A DNA stretch of 64,000 bases from Stenotrophomonas rhizophila (GCF_003651185.1 NZ_RCDC01000005.1:310001-374000); one strand, 5' to 3'; positions 18,135 through 27,305 are shown, numbered from the stretch's first letter. A program made the numbers and translations. Notes: generated from the sequence alone by a model not told the origin.

Positions 18135-18782
18135 ATGACAATTCGAGTGTATCTGGTGGACGATCATGCTCTGGTGCGTACGGGCATGAAGATGATCCTC
18201 TCCAACGAGACCGACATCGAGGTGGTCGGTGAGGCGGAGAGCGGTGAAGATGCGCTGCCGGATATCCGCCGCCTGCGGCCCGACGTCGTGCTGTGCGATC
18301 TGCACCTGCCGGGCGTGAGCGGCATGGAGGTCACCGAGCGCGTGGTCCGTGGCGATCACGGCACCCGCGTGGTGATCGTCTCCGTCCTTGAAGATGGCCC
18401 GATGCCCAAGCGCCTGCTCGAAGCGGGTGCCTCCGGCTACATCGGCAAGGCCTGCGATGCACAGGAACTGCTGCGCGCGGTGCGTGATGCCGCACTCGGC
18501 CGCCGCTACCTGGGCAACAGCATCGCGCAGAACCTGGCGCTGTCGAACGTGGAAGGCAACCATTCGCCGTTCGACACCCTGTCCCCGCGCGAACTGGAAG
18601 TGGCGCTGCTGCTCACCCAGGGCCTGCGCCAGGAAGACATCGCCAAGCGCCTGAGCCTGAGCGCGAAGACCGTCAACACGCACAAGGCGCGCCTGTTCGA
18701 GAAGATGGGCATCAACGACAACATCGCGCTCGCGCGCATGGCCAGCCAGTACGGCCTGGTGGATCCGGCACGCCCGATGTAA
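18135..18782 (+). CDS. GacA/UvrY-like response regulator (NarL/FixJ family)
   Basis: A 215-aa regulator. The receiver domain has VDDH at residues 9-11, phospho-acceptor Asp-55 in VVLCDLHLPG, Ser in VIVSVLED and Lys in GYIGKA. The LuxR-type helix-turn-helix is LSPRELEVALLLTQGLRQED... KRLSLSAKTVNTHKARLFEKM. Length and the motifs LVRTGMKMIL and GASGYIGKA resemble GacA/UvrY, which activates CsrA-sequestering small RNAs; no sensor kinase or such RNA is seen here. The 222-base upstream gap has no recognisable feature apart from a GC-rich palindromic stretch at 17951-17961. Confidence 0.8.
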   Translation: MTIRVYLVDDHALVRTGMKMILSNETDIEVVGEAESGEDALPDIRRLRPDVVLCDLHLPGVSGMEVTERVVRGDHGTRVVIVSVLEDGPMPKRLLEAGASGYIGKACDAQELLRAVRDAALGRRYLGNSIAQNLALSNVEGNHSPFDTLSPRELEVALLLTQGLRQEDIAKRLSLSAKTVNTHKARLFEKMGINDNIALARMASQYGLVDPARPM

Positions 18783-18803
18783 TCCGCGTTCTGGTAGCGG
18801 ATG

Positions 18804-18834
18804 AAAAAACGCCCGGGCATGCCCGGGCGTTTTC
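18804..18834. terminator. Bidirectional terminator between GacA-like gene and eda
   Basis: A-run, ACGCCCGGGC / GCCCGGGCGT stem (18809-18830), T-run. It serves the plus-strand regulator and the minus-strand Entner-Doudoroff operon, ending a few bases before the eda stop. Confidence 0.9.
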
Positions 18835-18836
18835 GT

Positions 18837-19496
18837 TCAGTGCGCGCGGACCCGCGCCACGATCTTCGCGGCCTGGGCCGCACTCTCGCGCACCTTGTCC
18901 CACTCGCCGCGCTCGATCCAACCGCCCGGCACCATCCACGAACCGCCGATGCAGACCACGTTCTTCTGCTCCAGGTACTCGGCCGCCGTGTCTTCGGTGA
19001 TGCCACCGGTCGGGCACAGCTTCAGATCCGGAATCGGACCGGCCAGGCCCTTGATCATCGCCAGCCCGCCCACGGCCGAGGCCGGGAACAACTTGCAGAC
19101 CCGGAACCCGCGCGCATACAGCGCCAGCATTTCCGTCGGCGAGGCCGCACCCGGCACCACCGGCAGCGGTGCCTGCGCCAACGCATCGGCCATGTGCGCC
19201 GGCGTACCCGGCGTGACCAGGAAATCCGCACCCGCATCGATCGACTGCTGCATCTGCTCCACGGTCAACACCGTGCCCGCACCCACCACCACATCCGGCA
19301 GCTCGCGCTTGAGCATGGCAAGCGCGTCCATCGCCACCGGCGTACGCAGCGTCAGCTCGATCGCCGGCAGCCCGCCCTCCAACAACGCCGCACTGACCGC
19401 ACGGGCCTGATCCAGCGTATGCACGGTCACCACCGGCAGAATGCCGGCAGCCTTCAACAGGGTTTCAGCGCGCTTCTGATGTTCGGCGATGCTCAT
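18837..19496 (-). CDS. eda: KDPG/KHG aldolase
   Basis: Splits 2-keto-3-deoxy-6-phosphogluconate into pyruvate and glyceraldehyde 3-phosphate. The 219-aa class I aldolase has AIELTLRT with the catalytic Glu, GAGTVLT, FLVTPGTPAHM and the Schiff-base lysine in VCKLFPAS, followed by CPTGGIT phosphate binding. It is the last gene of zwf-glk-pgl-edd-eda on the minus strand. It is separated from edd by 200 bases that hold a long structured inverted repeat (19559-19668), and is closed by the terminator at 18804-18834. Confidence 0.96.
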   Translation of the reverse strand: MSIAEHQKRAETLLKAAGILPVVTVHTLDQARAVSAALLEGGLPAIELTLRTPVAMDALAMLKRELPDVVVGAGTVLTVEQMQQSIDAGADFLVTPGTPAHMADALAQAPLPVVPGAASPTEMLALYARGFRVCKLFPASAVGGLAMIKGLAGPIPDLKLCPTGGITEDTAAEYLEQKNVVCIGGSWMVPGGWIERGEWDKVRESAAQAAKIVARVRAH

Positions 19497-19558
19497 GCGT
19501 TTCCAATCCTTCTTTTCATCAATGTCTGCAGCGCGAACGACGCGCCGGAATGTGTCGG

Positions 19559-19668
19559 GAGGCAGCGGGATGGCCCCAACCAGGACCGTTACAGCGCCAT
19601 GGATAGCGCTGACGAGCCCCCATGGATGGGTTCACGGCGCGTCCTGGTTGGGGCCATCCCGCTGCCTC
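19559..19668. repeat. Long structured inverted repeat, copy 1 (intra-operonic, edd-eda)
   Basis: A perfect 28-base inverted repeat (19559-19586 with 19641-19668) encloses a 54-base core. Read on the minus strand the core contains GTGAACCC, hairpin 1 with loop TCCAT closed by CCCA/TGGG, the spacer CTCGT, then hairpin 2 (CAGCGC/GCGCTG) with loop containing ATCCATG, then AACG. A second copy with different arms and the same core is at 39917-40013. Located between edd and eda, it would be transcribed as a folded RNA. No coding sequence is seen in 19497-19696. Confidence 0.85.
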
Positions 19669-19696
19669 AACCAGGAAACCCCACCGCCGCGTCAGC

Positions 19697-21613
19697 TCAC
19701 GCGTCCTTACCCTCATGCGGCGCATTCGCCGCCGCGGCATCATGCCCAAGCTCGTATTCGGCATCGTAATTCCAGATGCTGCCGTCATCGGCCGCCGGCC
19801 CACACGAAATCGACATCGCGCCCTGATCGGCCGGGCCCACCAGACGGCGGCTCATCGCGAACAGATTGCGGCCCAGATCATGCGCCGCCGGTGCGGTGTT
19901 CGGCGCCGGCTCACGTGCCGCGAATTCCGCCGCATCCACCAACAGCTCCAGCGTGCCGGCTTCACCATCCAGACGGATGATGTCGCCCTCGCGCACCCGT
20001 GCCAGCGGACCGCCACGCGAGGCTTCCGGCGTCATGTGGATCGCCGCCGGGAACTTGCCCGAGGCACCGGACAGACGACCATCGGTGACCAGCGCCACGC
20101 GACGGCCCTGGTTCTGCAGCAGGCCCAGCAGCGGCGCCAGCGAATGCAGCTCCGGCATGCCATTGGAGCGCGGGCCCTGGTAACGGACCACCGCCACGAA
20201 ATCGTGCGGCAGCACACCGGCCGCGTGCAGCTTGTTCAGCACCTGCGGCGCATCGACCACCACCGCCGGTGCTTCGATCGTGCGGAACTCCGGCTTCACC
20301 GCCGACAGCTTGATCAGCGAACGGCCGAGGTTGCCGCGCAGCAGGCGCAGGCCGCCCTGCGACTCGAACGGATTGGCCACGCCACGCACCACATCCGGAT
20401 CGGCGCTCTCGCGCACGCCATCGATGTAGGTCAGCTTGCCGTCGCGCAGCGCCGGCTCCTGGCCGTACTGGTGCATGCCGCCTTCGGCCACGGTCTGCAG
20501 GTCGGCATGCATCAGGCCGGCCTCCATCAGCTCGCGGAACACGAACGCGGTGCCGCCGGCCGCGGCGAAGCGGTTCACGTCGGCTTCGCCGTTCGGATAG
20601 ACGCGGGCCAGCAACGGAATCAGCTGCGAGAGCTGGTCCATGTCGTCCCAGGTCAGCACGATGCCGGCCGCACGCGCCACGGCGATCCAGTGGATGGTGT
20701 GGTTGGTCGAGCCGCCGGTGGCCATCAGGGTGACCACCGCGTTGACGATCGCGCGTTCGTCGATCAAGCGGCCGAGCGGCCGGAAGTCGTCGCCCAGGGC
20801 GCTGATTTCCAGTGCGCGCACCGCCGCGTGGCGAGTCAGTGCGTCGCGCAGGGGTGTATCCGGATTGACGAACGAGGCGCCCGGCATCTGCACGCCCATC
20901 GCTTCGAGCAGGGTCTGGTTGGAATTGGCGGTGCCGTAGAAGGTGCAGGTGCCGGCGCCATGGTACGAAGCGGCTTCGGCTTCCAGCAGTTCCTCGCGGG
21001 TCGCCTGGCCGGCCGCGTAGCGCTCGCGCACTTCGGCCTTCTGCTTGTTCGGGATGCCCGGGGTCATCGGGCCGGCCGGCAGGAAGATCGCCGGCAGGTG
21101 ACCGAAGGCCAGCGCGCCGATCAGCAGGCCGGGCACGATCTTGTCGCAGACGCCGAGGTAGACGCTGGCGTCGAACATGTCATGGCTCAGGCCGATCGCG
21201 GTCGACTGGGCGATCACATCGCGCGAGAACAGCGACAGTTCCATGCCGCCGCGGCCCTGGGTGACGCCGTCGCACATCGCCGGCACGCCACCGGCGACCT
21301 GTGCGGTCGCACCGAGTTCGCGCGCGGTCTCGCGCAGGATCTCCGGGTAATGCTCGAACGGCTGGTGTGCCGAAAGCATGTCGTTGTACGCGGTGATGAT
21401 GCCCAGGTTGGGCGTCACGCCGCCGCGCAGGCGCGACTTGTCGGTCGGGCCGCACGCGGCGAACCCGTGGGCGAGGTTGCCGCAGCTCAGGCGCGAACGG
21501 AACGGACCGTCGCGCAGCGCCGCGTCGACACCGGCCAGGTAGGCGGCGCGGGAGGCGACGCTGCGCTGGACGATGCGCTCGGTGATGGCATGGAGTTTGG
21601 GATGCAGGCTCAT
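19697..21613 (-). CDS. edd: 6-phosphogluconate dehydratase
   Basis: Entner-Doudoroff dehydratase making KDPG, a 638-aa IlvD/Edd family [4Fe-4S] enzyme. Landmarks: [39 protein letters not shown] and [10 protein letters not shown] with cluster cysteines, [36 protein letters not shown] and a late [15 protein letters not shown] active-site segment. Length matches the family. It lies third from last in the operon, 45 bases after pgl. Confidence 0.97.
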   Translation of the reverse strand: MSLHPKLHAITERIVQRSVASRAAYLAGVDAALRDGPFRSRLSCGNLAHGFAACGPTDKSRLRGGVTPNLGIITAYNDMLSAHQPFEHYPEILRETARELGATAQVAGGVPAMCDGVTQGRGGMELSLFSRDVIAQSTAIGLSHDMFDASVYLGVCDKIVPGLLIGALAFGHLPAIFLPAGPMTPGIPNKQKAEVRERYAAGQATREELLEAEAASYHGAGTCTFYGTANSNQTLLEAMGVQMPGASFVNPDTPLRDALTRHAAVRALEISALGDDFRPLGRLIDERAIVNAVVTLMATGGSTNHTIHWIAVARAAGIVLTWDDMDQLSQLIPLLARVYPNGEADVNRFAAAGGTAFVFRELMEAGLMHADLQTVAEGGMHQYGQEPALRDGKLTYIDGVRESADPDVVRGVANPFESQGGLRLLRGNLGRSLIKLSAVKPEFRTIEAPAVVVDAPQVLNKLHAAGVLPHDFVAVVRYQGPRSNGMPELHSLAPLLGLLQNQGRRVALVTDGRLSGASGKFPAAIHMTPEASRGGPLARVREGDIIRLDGEAGTLELLVDAAEFAAREPAPNTAPAAHDLGRNLFAMSRRLVGPADQGAMSISCGPAADDGSIWNYDAEYELGHDAAAANAPHEGKDA

Positions 21614-21658
21614 TGGCTACCGGCTATGAGAAGGCGAACGGAACAACACCGGAGCAAC

Positions 21659-22381
21659 TCAGTCACACCAGTGGACGCGCAGTTTCGCGCCGTCGAGATC
21701 GATCGCATTGAGGATGGGATACAGCTGCGGATTGTTGCTTTCCAGCGCGTGCTTGAGCACTTCCAGCTTCTGCTTGCCACGCAGCAGCAACAGGCGCTGG
21801 CGGCTCTGCTTCAAGCCATGCGGGGTGAGGGTGATGCGCAGCGGCCACTGATTGGCACCGGGGCAGCCGGTGGCATCCAGCGCCGCGTAGGGCAGGGTGC
21901 TTTCCAGTGCGCGGGTCAGATCCTTCGAACCCGGGAACAGCGAGGCGGTGTGGCCGTCGTTGCCCATGCCGATCACGCTCAGGCACGGCCGCTGGCTGTG
22001 CCGGGCCTGCAGGTTGGCGCTGTAGACGCATTCGGGCAGCGGTTTGCCGACCCGCACCAGCGGATCGAAATGCGCGCCTTCGGCACGGTTGAGGAAACTC
22101 TCGCGTACCAGCCAGGCATTGCTGTCGCGATCCTGCGGTGACAGCCAGCGCTCATCGACCAGGCTCACTTCCACCCGGTCCCATTGAACGTCCAGCTCGG
22201 CCAGTGCCTGGTAGATCGGCGCCGGCGTGGTGCCGCCGGAGAGCAGCATGCGCGCCCGGCCGAATTCGGCGATGTCGCGGTTGAGCTCAGCGGCCATTTC
22301 AGCGGCCACGGCCTCGATCCAGCCATCTGCATCGCCATGGCGGATCAGGGTGAAACGGTCGGACGTATCCAGGGTATTCAT
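21659..22381 (-). CDS. pgl: 6-phosphogluconolactonase
   Basis: Hydrolyses 6-phosphogluconolactone, the product of Zwf. The 240-aa protein is of the NagB/DevB fold: LLSGGTTPAPIYQAL near residue 48, VSLVDERWLSPQDRDSN, LSVIGMGNDGHTASLFPGS with the phosphate and catalytic residues, and a C-terminal LLLLRGKQKLEVL. Its start overlaps the glk stop (ATGA), so glk-pgl translation is coupled. Confidence 0.95.
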   Translation of the reverse strand: MNTLDTSDRFTLIRHGDADGWIEAVAAEMAAELNRDIAEFGRARMLLSGGTTPAPIYQALAELDVQWDRVEVSLVDERWLSPQDRDSNAWLVRESFLNRAEGAHFDPLVRVGKPLPECVYSANLQARHSQRPCLSVIGMGNDGHTASLFPGSKDLTRALESTLPYAALDATGCPGANQWPLRITLTPHGLKQSRQRLLLLRGKQKLEVLKHALESNNPQLYPILNAIDLDGAKLRVHWCD

Positions 22382-23385
22382 GCGGTGCCTCCCGGCAGAT
22401 CGCGTTCCACATCCGCCGCATACGCGGCCGCGCCGAGCAGGCCCGGGCTGGGGTGCATCACGGCCAGCGACGGCACCTTGGACATGATCGAAGAGAAGCG
22501 GCCCTTGTGTTCAAAGCGCTGGCGGAAGCCGGAATGCTGCAGCGAATCGAGCATCTTCGGCACCAGGCCGCCGGTCAGGAACACGCCATCCCAGGCGCCC
22601 TGCATCAGCACCAGGTCACCGGCGATCGCGCCGAACACCGCGCAGAACACATCCACGGTCCGCATCGCCTGCGGGTCGCCATGCAGCGCACGCGCGGTGA
22701 CGTCCACCGGCTGCAGCTGGCCCGGGTCGATGTCGGCCATCTCGCACACGGCGCGATGGATGTTGACCAGACCCGGGCCGCAGATCAGGCGTTCGTTGGA
22801 GACACGGCCGAACTGCTCGGAGAGGATCTCCAGGATGCGGATCTCTTCCGGCGTCCCGGGCGGGAAGCTGACGTGGCCACCCTCGGTTTCCAGCGGATAG
22901 CAGCGGCCGTGGCGCAGGATCAACCCGCCCACGCCCAGCCCGGTGCCGGGGCCGATCACCGCATAGTTGCGCGGCTGGCCCGGCTTGCCCGGCACCCACG
23001 CCGCGCCGCCGACCTGGATCACATCCTGCGGCTGCAGCAGCGAGATGGCCATCGCCTGGGCGGCGAAGTCGTTGATCAGGTGCAACTCATCGAAGCCGAG
23101 CATGTGCGCGGTGCGCATGCGCGAGATCACCCACGGGTGATTGGTGATGCGCGCTTCGTCACCGTCCACGCGGCCGGCCACGGCGAACACGCCGCGCTTG
23201 GCTTCCGCGCCGATCTGCTCGAGATAGTGCCGTGCCGCTTCGCCCAGCGAAGGGAAATCAGCGACGGCGAATTCGCGGATGCTGTCCTGCTGCAGCGGCG
23301 CGGCCAGCGAGGTGTCGGCGAGCGCGAAGCGAGCGTTGGTACCGCCGATATCCGCGACGAGGACCGGCTGGGACAACACCGTCAT
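22378..23385 (-). CDS. glk: Glucokinase
   Basis: ATP-dependent phosphorylation of intracellular glucose, feeding Zwf. The 335-aa protein is a Glk-family kinase: ADIGGTNARFALAD (phosphate 1), NDFAAQAMAI with the catalytic Asp region, VIGPGTGLGVGGLI and a late LTGGLVPKML. It has no ROK-type zinc motif. I start at the ATG at 23385, which overlaps the zwf stop (ATGA), rather than at 23502, which would overlap zwf by 120 bases. Confidence 0.95.
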   Translation of the reverse strand: MTVLSQPVLVADIGGTNARFALADTSLAAPLQQDSIREFAVADFPSLGEAARHYLEQIGAEAKRGVFAVAGRVDGDEARITNHPWVISRMRTAHMLGFDELHLINDFAAQAMAISLLQPQDVIQVGGAAWVPGKPGQPRNYAVIGPGTGLGVGGLILRHGRCYPLETEGGHVSFPPGTPEEIRILEILSEQFGRVSNERLICGPGLVNIHRAVCEMADIDPGQLQPVDVTARALHGDPQAMRTVDVFCAVFGAIAGDLVLMQGAWDGVFLTGGLVPKMLDSLQHSGFRQRFEHKGRFSSIMSKVPSLAVMHPSPGLLGAAAYAADVERDLPGGTA

Positions 23386-24821
23386 GCCTGGCCACCACGG
23401 GCAGCGTCGGCGTCGGCATCGGCGGGCAGGAAGCCGGCAGCTTGTTCCGGACCCCATTCGCCGGCCGGGTAGGGCTGCAGCGGCAGCTTGGCTTCCTTCC
23501 ATGCGTCGCTGACGCTGTCGATCCAGGCCCAGGCCGCGCGCACTTCGTCATCACGCACGAACAGCGCGTGGTTGCCGTTGAAGGCATCCAGGAACAGGCG
23601 CTCGTAGGCGATGCGGCGGTGCAGGCCGGTGGGTACGGACAGCTCCAGTTCCAGCGGGTGCAGTTCCAGCGCCCCCCATTCCGGGCCGGCCAGCGAGCTC
23701 ATCAGGCCCAGCTCGATGTTTTCCTGCGGCTGCAGTTGGAAGGTGATCCGGTTCGGGGTGGCGTTACCGCGGTGCGGGCGCTCGAACAGCCAATGCGTGA
23801 CCGGCTTGAGCGTGACCACCACGCGGGTGGTGCGCTCGGCCAGGCGCTTGCCGGTGACCAGATGGAACGGCACGCCTGACCAGCGCCAGTTGTCGATATG
23901 CGCGGTGACGCCGGCGAAGGTTTCCACATCGCTGCCTTCCGGCGGCTGGTAGGCCTGCGCGGGCTGGCCGTTGATGGTGCCGGCCGTGTAGCGGCCACGC
24001 ACGCTGTCACGCGCGGCATGCTTGGCATCCAGCGGGCGCAGGGCGCGCAGGACTTTGACCTTCTCATCGCGGATGCGATCGGCCTCAAGCGAGGCCGGCG
24101 GCTCCATCGCGACCAGGCACAGCAGCTGCAGGATGTGGCTCTGGACCATGTCGCGCAGCGCACCGGAGCGGGCGTAATACGCATCGCGGCCGTCCACGCC
24201 CTCGCTCTCGGCGACCAGGATGTGCACCGATTCGATGTAGTTGCGGTTCCAGACGGCCTCGAGCAGCGTGTTGCCGAAGCGCAGCGCGATCAGGTTCTGC
24301 ACCGCGGCCTTGCCCAGGTAGTGATCCAGGCGGAACACGCGGTCTTCGTCGATCCACTGGCCGATGGTGGAGATGATCTCCTCGGCGCTGGCGCTGTCGC
24401 TGCCGATCGGCTTTTCCAGCATCAGCCGGTGCGGTGCGGCCAGTGCGCCCCCCTTGGCCAGGCCTTCGCAGGTGGAGATGTACAGGCCCGGCGGGATCGC
24501 CAGGTAGCTCACGCAGTGGCGGTCGACCAGGTCATGGACCGATTCGGCCACGGACTCGGGATTGCGCAGATCCACCGAACGGTAGTCGATGCGCTGCAGC
24601 AGCGAGTGGATGTCGTCCTGGCTGGCCATGGGCATGGCCTGCTGCAGGCGCGGGCGCAGGATCTCGCGGAAGGCCTCGGTATCGTGCGGCGACAACGCCA
24701 GCGCACGAACCTTGAAGTCTTCGGGGAGCAGGCCGTCGCCCAGCAATCGCAGCAGCGAGGGGAACAGATAGCGCTGGGCCAGGTCACCTGTGGCGCCAAA
24801 CAGGAAGAGGGTGTCGTGCAT
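23382..24821 (-). CDS. zwf: Glucose-6-phosphate 1-dehydrogenase
   Basis: NADP-dependent oxidation of glucose 6-phosphate, first gene of the Entner-Doudoroff operon and a main NADPH source. The 479-aa enzyme has the dinucleotide motif FGATGDLAQR at residues 8-17, YLAIPPGLY, the EKPIGSD loop and the active-site signature FRLDHYLGK. The frame extends to 24923; the ATG at 24821 (MHDTLFLFGATGDLAQ) starts just before the Rossmann motif as in related proteins. Its ribosome site is weak (GAGCG). A LacI-type operator at 25030-25043 lies in the 354-base region shared with the divergent ATPase gene. Confidence 0.95.
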   Translation of the reverse strand: MHDTLFLFGATGDLAQRYLFPSLLRLLGDGLLPEDFKVRALALSPHDTEAFREILRPRLQQAMPMASQDDIHSLLQRIDYRSVDLRNPESVAESVHDLVDRHCVSYLAIPPGLYISTCEGLAKGGALAAPHRLMLEKPIGSDSASAEEIISTIGQWIDEDRVFRLDHYLGKAAVQNLIALRFGNTLLEAVWNRNYIESVHILVAESEGVDGRDAYYARSGALRDMVQSHILQLLCLVAMEPPASLEADRIRDEKVKVLRALRPLDAKHAARDSVRGRYTAGTINGQPAQAYQPPEGSDVETFAGVTAHIDNWRWSGVPFHLVTGKRLAERTTRVVVTLKPVTHWLFERPHRGNATPNRITFQLQPQENIELGLMSSLAGPEWGALELHPLELELSVPTGLHRRIAYERLFLDAFNGNHALFVRDDEVRAAWAWIDSVSDAWKEAKLPLQPYPAGEWGPEQAAGFLPADADADAARGGQA

Positions 24822-25029
24822 CGCTCGAGTTTCAGATCCGGGTGACATCGTTGTCAATCGCTTCTCGTCTATGTTCTCGGGGGTCGGGCGGGGTCCGTTG
24901 TCTGCTTGTTGCGGGTGCAGCACGCCCCATGGATTCCGCCCGGCATGATGGCCTGCCGACCGGGTGTCGTGGGAGATATCGCATCCTCCCCGGCATCCCG
25001 ATCACGGCCGACCATCGGATAGTGCCACG

Positions 25030-25043
25030 TGAAAACGTTTACA
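25030..25043. promoter_or_regulatory. LacI-family-type operator between zwf and the ugpC-like gene
   Basis: TGAAAACGTTTACA is a near-perfect palindrome with a central CG and fits the generic LacI/CcpA-type consensus TGNAANCGNWNNCA at every fixed position. It lies 209 bases upstream of the zwf start and 133 bases upstream of the ATPase start. The remainder of the 354-base divergent region (24822-25175) shows no other feature I can name. Confidence 0.6.
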
Positions 25044-25175
25044 TGGCAGAATGCGCAGACTGTATTCGATTGCAGTGGTCGCCGTCATGCGGCACCACGC
25101 CATCGACCTGCCATCGGGAGGGCCGAAGGCAGTTCCGCATAACAGCCCGGAGACCGGGCGGACTGGAATGGTGAT

Positions 25176-26267
25176 ATGGCAAAAGTGCAGTTGCAGGGCG
25201 TTCGCAAGGTCTACGACAACGGTCAGGTGGCCGTGCAGGGCGCGACCTTCGAAGTGGCCGATGGTGAATTGATGGTGCTGGTGGGGCCGTCCGGGTGTGG
25301 CAAGTCCACACTGCTGCGCATGGTGGCCGGGCTGGAAGAGATCAGTGGCGGCACGCTGACGATCGGCGACCGCGTGGTCAACGACGTGGCGCCCAAGGAT
25401 CGCGACATCGCGATGGTGTTCCAGAGCTACGCGCTGTACCCGCACATGACCGTGGCCGAGAACCTGGCCTTCGGCCTGAAGCTGCGCGGCCACGACAAGG
25501 CGACGATCAGCAAGCGGGTCAGCGAGGCGGCCGAAACGCTCGGCCTGACCGACATGCTCGACAAGCTGCCCAAGGCGATGTCCGGTGGCCAGCGTCAGCG
25601 CGTCGCGCTGGGTCGTGCGCTGGTGCGCGAGCCGGCAGTGTTCCTGCTGGATGAACCGCTCTCCAACCTGGACGCCAAGCTGCGCCACAGCGTGCGCACG
25701 GAAATCGCGCAGCTGCACCGCAAGCTGGGCACCACCATGATCTACGTGACTCACGATCAGGTGGAAGCGATGACCCTGGGCCAGCGCATCGTGGTGCTCA
25801 AGGATGGCGTGATCCAGCAGATCGATACCCCGATGGCGCTGTACGACCGGCCGGCCAACCTGTTCGTGGCCGGCTTCCTCGGCAGCCCGGCGATGAACGT
25901 GCTGCGCGGCACTCTGCAGCGCACCGACAGTGGCTTCGCCGTGCAGGACACCGGGCTGACCGCACCGCTGGGCCAGGCCCGGGTCGATCAGGCGTGGGTC
26001 GGCAAGGCGATCGCCGTGGGCGTGCGCCCGGAGCATCTGCAGCCGGCCGCCGCCGGTGAGGCAACGGCCTTCGAGGCGATGATCGATGGCATCGAGCCGG
26101 TCGGCAACGAGATCTTCGTCAACATGACCAGTGGCGGCCAGCCGTTGGTGATGCGCGTGGCGCCGCAGGCGTTGCCGTCCGTCGGTGAGCCGATCCGGGT
26201 GGCGATCCAGCCGCAGGGCCTGCACTTCTTCGACGCAGAGACCGGCGAGCGCTTGAACGACGCGTAA
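25176..26267 (+). CDS. ugpC: MalK/UgpC-type ABC transporter ATP-binding protein
   Basis: A 363-aa ATPase of the sugar/glycerol-phosphate importer class. Residues 1-235 are the nucleotide-binding domain: VGPSGCGKSTLL (Walker A), Q-loop FQSYALYPHMTV, signature SGGQRQRVALGRAL, Walker B VFLLDEPLSNLDAKL and switch His in YVTHDQ. Residues about 240-363 are the regulatory TOBE-type domain (VGVRPEHLQ, TSGGQPLVMRVAP). No permease or binding-protein genes adjoin it, so it is an orphan subunit that probably serves one or more distant sugar importers. The position opposite zwf and the shared LacI-type operator suggest regulation by carbon source. UgpC, MalK and MsmX cannot be told apart from this sequence. 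Confidence 0.85.
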   Translation: MAKVQLQGVRKVYDNGQVAVQGATFEVADGELMVLVGPSGCGKSTLLRMVAGLEEISGGTLTIGDRVVNDVAPKDRDIAMVFQSYALYPHMTVAENLAFGLKLRGHDKATISKRVSEAAETLGLTDMLDKLPKAMSGGQRQRVALGRALVREPAVFLLDEPLSNLDAKLRHSVRTEIAQLHRKLGTTMIYVTHDQVEAMTLGQRIVVLKDGVIQQIDTPMALYDRPANLFVAGFLGSPAMNVLRGTLQRTDSGFAVQDTGLTAPLGQARVDQAWVGKAIAVGVRPEHLQPAAAGEATAFEAMIDGIEPVGNEIFVNMTSGGQPLVMRVAPQALPSVGEPIRVAIQPQGLHFFDAETGERLNDA

Positions 26268-26294
26268 GGCGCGGACGGGTTATCGGGTTACGGG

Positions 26295-26318
26295 TTGCCG
26301 GCCAGCGGCCGGCACTAC
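26295..26318 (-). repeat. SMAG-type palindromic repeat (reverse orientation)
   Basis: TTGCCGGCCAGCGGCCGGCA followed by CTAC, i.e. GTAG on the minus strand. It lies in the 129-base gap between convergent ugpC-like and ygfZ genes. A second palindrome, CATCGACCACCGGTCGATG, lies at 26374-26392. Confidence 0.7.
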
Positions 26319-26396
26319 CGCGCGGCAGGTCACACGCGTTGGTCGTGACCGCGGCCGGGGCGGGGCGCGGACGCATCGACCACCGGTCGATGTCTA

Positions 26397-27266
26397 TTAC
26401 CGCGCCAGACCGTCCAGCAACGGCAGGTGGGCGGCTTCAACCCCGCCGACCGACAGCGGCTCCGGCGCGATCTCCAGCGGCAGCACGGCCAGGGCCAGCT
26501 CACCGGCCACCGAGGCTACCGTGCCGATCGCCGCCGCGTTCTGGTGCACCTGCGTGCCGCTGGTCGTGCCCTCCACGACCCGCAGCAACTGCAGGGCGCG
26601 CTTGGCCTTGCCGAGGAAATGGGTGCGGGCCACGATTTCCTGGCCCGGGTAGCAGCCCTTCTTGACGCTGTACCCGTTCAGGCGGTCCAGCCCGAGCTGC
26701 TGTGGCGTCCAGTGTTCACGCTGATCGGCATCCAGCCGCGGCAGCCCATAGCGCAGGTCGGACTGGCGCCAGGCCAGCGCGATATCCGCACTGTCGGCCG
26801 CAGCGGCCACGGCATCGGCCGCACCGATCCGCAGGCTGCGCGGAAGTGCGTCGCTGCCAAGGTCCAGTTCGAGGTTTTCGCCGGCAAGTTGCGCAATCGC
26901 GGCCCCGGAGGCCGCTTCGGGCGCGGTGAAGCTCGCCACCACCGCCAGATCGTTTCGCAGCTCGATCCGCACCTTGCGGCGGAATACAAAACGGTGCAAC
27001 TGCGACGCAATCGCATCGGCATCGCCGTCGGCGAGCAGCAGCACGATGCGCTCCTCGTCCAGCCGCAACAGCTGGAACACAGCAATGGTGCGGCCCTTGG
27101 CCGTCAGCCAGGCGCTCCACTGCCAATGCCGCAGGGGCAGGGCGGTGACGTCGCTGGAGAATTGGGCATGGGCGAAGGCGGCCGCATCGGCACCGCTGAG
27201 ACTGAGCAGCTGGTGACCGGGGAGGCGCGAAAAGCCGGCGAAATCGGAGGGCAGGTTGTCAGGCAC
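26397..27266 (-). CDS. ygfZ: Folate-binding Fe-S/tRNA-modification protein YgfZ
   Basis: A 289-aa GcvT-like folate-binding protein that helps maintain a subset of Fe-S enzymes (such as MiaB). The family signature KKGCYPGQEIVAR, with its essential Cys, is intact at about residue 205; a GcvT-fold N-terminal domain precedes it (LSLSGADAAAFAHAQFSSDV). The frame opens at 27371, but the GTG at 27266 (VPDNLPSDFAGFSRL) fits the family length. The divergent sdh promoter (27256-27284) overlaps its first codons, so transcription of the two genes may interfere. Confidence 0.92.
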   Translation of the reverse strand: MPDNLPSDFAGFSRLPGHQLLSLSGADAAAFAHAQFSSDVTALPLRHWQWSAWLTAKGRTIAVFQLLRLDEERIVLLLADGDADAIASQLHRFVFRRKVRIELRNDLAVVASFTAPEAASGAAIAQLAGENLELDLGSDALPRSLRIGAADAVAAAADSADIALAWRQSDLRYGLPRLDADQREHWTPQQLGLDRLNGYSVKKGCYPGQEIVARTHFLGKAKRALQLLRVVEGTTSGTQVHQNAAAIGTVASVAGELALAVLPLEIAPEPLSVGGVEAAHLPLLDGLAR

Positions 27267-27284
27267 GTGAACGGGGTCTAAAAT
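27256..27284 (+). promoter_or_regulatory. Sigma70 promoter of the sdh operon
   Basis: -35 TTGTCA (27256-27261), exactly 17 bases, -10 TAAAAT (27279-27284): 5/6 and 5/6 matches to consensus. The predicted start is near 27291, 15 bases before the sdhAF4 ATG. It overlaps the ygfZ N-terminus on the other strand. Confidence 0.7.
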
Positions 27285-27305
27285 TTGTGCGTTGCGAGAA
27301 CACCC

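Noticed and set aside
19622..22141. An 839-codon plus-strand frame over edd and pgl
   Set aside because: Antisense shadow of two clearly identified enzymes with overlapping ATGA starts; no recognisable protein.
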